Shown: piece by piece, positions 62,248-64,000 of the stretch
Layout of the letters: each line of letters opens with the position of its first letter
How positions within the stretch are numbered: position 1 is the stretch's first letter
From: an uncultured Chlorobiota bacterium
GTDB lineage: Bacteria > Bacteroidota > Ignavibacteria > UBA10030 > UBA6906
DNA: 64,000 nucleotides
Assembly (NCBI GenBank): GCA_900696645.1
Contig: CAADGV010000033.1
Span: forward strand, 124,001 to 188,000
Direction: 5' to 3'
The notes under the pieces: model-generated
What the model was told of the DNA's origin: nothing
What the model saw: only the letters and a program-made list of their open reading frames with translations
Databases searched by the model: none
Position numbers and translations under genes: made by a program

Positions 62248-64000
62248 ATGCGTATTGCAAACATGTCCCGGCTAAGAGTTGTGATTCACGGTGCCGTGCA
62301 AGGTGTGGGGTTCCGTCCGTTCATATTCAGGCTTGCGTCCGATTGTCATTTGAACGGCTGGATAGAAAACTCCCCGCAAGGAGTTTGCATTGAGGTTGAA
62401 GGTGCCAAGGATTCGTTGGAGATGTTTCTTCTTCGTGTTGTGTCGGAGAAGCCGCAGCACGCTTTCATTCAAAGCTTGGAATCAACGTACCTTGATGCGG
62501 TACACTACTCCGGGTTTGAAATTCGATCGAGCAATCATACAGGTAAGCAAACGGCTCTTGTTCTTCCCGACATCGCCATATGCCCTGAGTGTTTGAGCGA
62601 GTTGTTCGATCCGTTGAATCGTCGGTATCTGTATCCCTTCATCAATTGTACACATTGCGGCCCGCGATTCAGCATTATTCAGTCGCTGCCGTACGATCGC
62701 GTCAATACAACGATGAAGCAGTTCGATATGTGTGTGGAATGCCGGCGTGAGTACGACAATCCGGGTGACCGCCGGTTTCATGCGCAGCCGATTGCGTGCC
62801 CGCAGTGCGGGCCGCATATTGAGTTGTGGAATGCCGACGGACAAATAGTCTCAAAGGGAAGTGAAGCAGTAACCGCTGTCGTGCAGCACATTCACGCAGG
62901 CAGAATTGTTGCCGTGAAAGGTCTCGGCGGTTTTCACCTGCTCGTTGATGCAGCAAACGAAGATGCTGTAGTGAAGCTGCGATATAGAAAGCGTCGTGAG
63001 GCGAAGCCGTTTGCGGTGATGTTTCCTTCACTTTCGGAGATACGGATGGAATGTGAAGTATCCGCTTTGGAACGACAGGCCCTTCAATCCTCTGAAGCAC
63101 CGATCGTTCTGCTTCGGAAGCGATCAGACAACAATTCACACATTGCGCCCTCGGTAGCTCCCGCGAACCCGTACATTGGCGCAATGTTGCCGTATACTCC
63201 GCTTCATCATCTCTTAATGAAAGAATTCAGTAGCCCCGTTGTTGCTACGAGTGGAAATGTTTCCGATGAACCAATTTGCATTGATGAATATGAAGCGTTG
63301 CAAAGGCTTCAGGGAATTGCCGATCTGTTTCTTGTCCATAACCGTCCCATTCAACGGCATGTCGATGATTCGGTTGTAAGAGTCATGTTGGGTAGGGAAC
63401 AGGTGTTGCGGCGAGCCAGGGGCTACGCTCCGCTTCCGATTCGAGTAAAGAATGAAATACCGACGATGATTGCTGTCGGCGCCCATCAGAAGAACACGGT
63501 ATCAGTGTCAAGCGGAAGAAATGTGTTTGTGAGCCAACACATTGGCGATCTCGAAACACCGGAAGCACTCAGTGCATTTACGAATGTTACCGGCGACCTT
63601 CAGAGTCTTCTGGCGATTTCCCCGGAACTGGCTGTCACAGATTTGCATCCTGATTATCTTTCCACGCAATACGCACAGTCCACCGGCCTGCCTCTCACAC
63701 ACGTCCAGCATCACATTGCCCATGTGGCGGCTTGCATGGCTGAGAATGAACTTGATGACAATGTGCTTGGTGTGTCGTGGGATGGGACAGGGCTCGGATT
63801 TGACGGCACAATATGGGGAGGAGAGTTTTTTTTAGTGGATGGTTCAGAATTCCGACGCGTTGCTGCTTTCAAGGAGTTTAGTCTTCCCGGTGGTTCGCAG
63901 GCCGTCCGCGAGCCCAGGCGCGTTGCAATTGGTTTGCTTCATACGATGCTCGGTGATGATGTTTTTGTTATGAAGGATCTGTGGCCTGTTTCTGCGTTTA
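62248..64000 (+). CDS. hypF: carbamoyltransferase HypF (3' end outside window)
   Basis: About 584 codons visible, open to the last base. N-terminal acylphosphatase domain (VVIHGAVQGVGFRPFIFRLA), two zinc-finger motifs (CPECL...CTHCGPR and CVEC...CPQCGPH, about residues 112-190), YrdC-like domain (VAVKGLGGFHLLVDA, RRRE-type RYRKRREAKPFAVM, GAMLPYTPLHHLL, TSGNVSDEP) and the start of the Kae1-like domain (ISPELAVTDLHPDYLSTQYA, HHIAHVAACMAE, GVSWDGTGLGFDG). Makes the CN ligands of the NiFe site with HypE. ATG 62263 is an alternative start. Confidence 0.93.
   Translation, partial: MRIANMSRLRVVIHGAVQGVGFRPFIFRLASDCHLNGWIENSPQGVCIEVEGAKDSLEMFLLRVVSEKPQHAFIQSLESTYLDAVHYSGFEIRSSNHTGKQTALVLPDIAICPECLSELFDPLNRRYLYPFINCTHCGPRFSIIQSLPYDRVNTTMKQFDMCVECRREYDNPGDRRFHAQPIACPQCGPHIELWNADGQIVSKGSEAVTAVVQHIHAGRIVAVKGLGGFHLLVDAANEDAVVKLRYRKRREAKPFAVMFPSLSEIRMECEVSALERQALQSSEAPIVLLRKRSDNNSHIAPSVAPANPYIGAMLPYTPLHHLLMKEFSSPVVATSGNVSDEPICIDEYEALQRLQGIADLFLVHNRPIQRHVDDSVVRVMLGREQVLRRARGYAPLPIRVKNEIPTMIAVGAHQKNTVSVSSGRNVFVSQHIGDLETPEALSAFTNVTGDLQSLLAISPELAVTDLHPDYLSTQYAQSTGLPLTHVQHHIAHVAACMAENELDDNVLGVSWDGTGLGFDGTIWGGEFFLVDGSEFRRVAAFKEFSLPGGSQAVREPRRVAIGLLHTMLGDDVFVMKDLWPVSAF

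Noticed and set aside
1-64000. tRNA, rRNA, CRISPR, transposase or prophage genes
   Set aside because: Looked for cloverleaf ends, direct repeat arrays and transposase motifs and found none.

Overview
The window looks like a chromosomal segment of an Ignavibacteria/Chlorobi-type member of the Bacteroidota (mid-range GC). Evidence: four complete secreted proteins end in the NYPNPFNPST-type C-terminal sorting domain of the type IX secretion system (T9SS), a fifth (partial) one ends in a similar module, a PorV/PorQ-like outer-membrane protein sits next to that one, and the housekeeping genes are of ordinary bacterial type. Recognisable promoters have classical TTGACA-like / TATATT-like hexamers with 16-17 bp spacers, not the TTTG / TAnnTTTG type of Bacteroidia and Flavobacteriia. 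I see no rRNA, tRNA, CRISPR array, transposase or phage gene.

Layout. 1-3663: end of a secreted T9SS-type protein, a PorV/PorQ-like protein and a lamin-tail lipoprotein, closed by a terminator. 3686-23636: housekeeping block (tsaC, a PlsC-type acyltransferase, a lone receiver protein behind a strong palindrome, der, a CoA-disulfide-reductase-like enzyme, upp, rel, ruvX, mtgA, an AlbA_2 protein, a SpoU methyltransferase, cmk-ispH-rpsA, mtaB, a PDZ/Fe-S DUF512 protein, truA, comM/yifB). 23738-30025, minus strand: mlaD-mlaF-mlaE plus a small coiled-coil gene, then ftsH and a 5'-truncated ubiB; the ftsH-ubiB pair is bracketed by two copies of the same palindromic repeat. 30313-32585: DoxX-like gene, Crp/Fnr regulator, the relic of a second comM gene, and a small leaderless pilin-like gene. 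32687-36628: isocitrate dehydrogenase and an M16 peptidase pair. 36840-45964: four consecutive T9SS cargo genes, one an M28 peptidase. 46005-50209: EamA transporter, a DUF6265 protein and a three-gene cluster resembling minor pilins without prepilin leaders, behind a good sigma-54 promoter. 50313-56233: DUF2277, dusB, polX, two [2Fe-2S] proteins, nth and small genes. 56401-64000: a group 3b-type NAD(P)-linked [NiFe] hydrogenase operon (hydB, a cyclic-nucleotide-domain protein, hydG, hydD, hydA, a membrane protein, the maturation protease) followed by the start of hypF, behind a second sigma-54-like promoter with an upstream dyad.

How the genes work together: the T9SS cargo genes and the PorV-like gene make an export and surface set; the mla genes maintain outer-membrane lipid; the hydrogenase block carries all structural subunits plus two maturation enzymes; sigma-54 appears to drive both the hydrogenase and the pilin-like cluster. 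The least understood parts are the leaderless pilin-like cluster, the cyclic-nucleotide protein and membrane protein in the hydrogenase operon, and the repeat-bracketed ftsH/truncated-ubiB block. Everything was read by eye; no database search was run.
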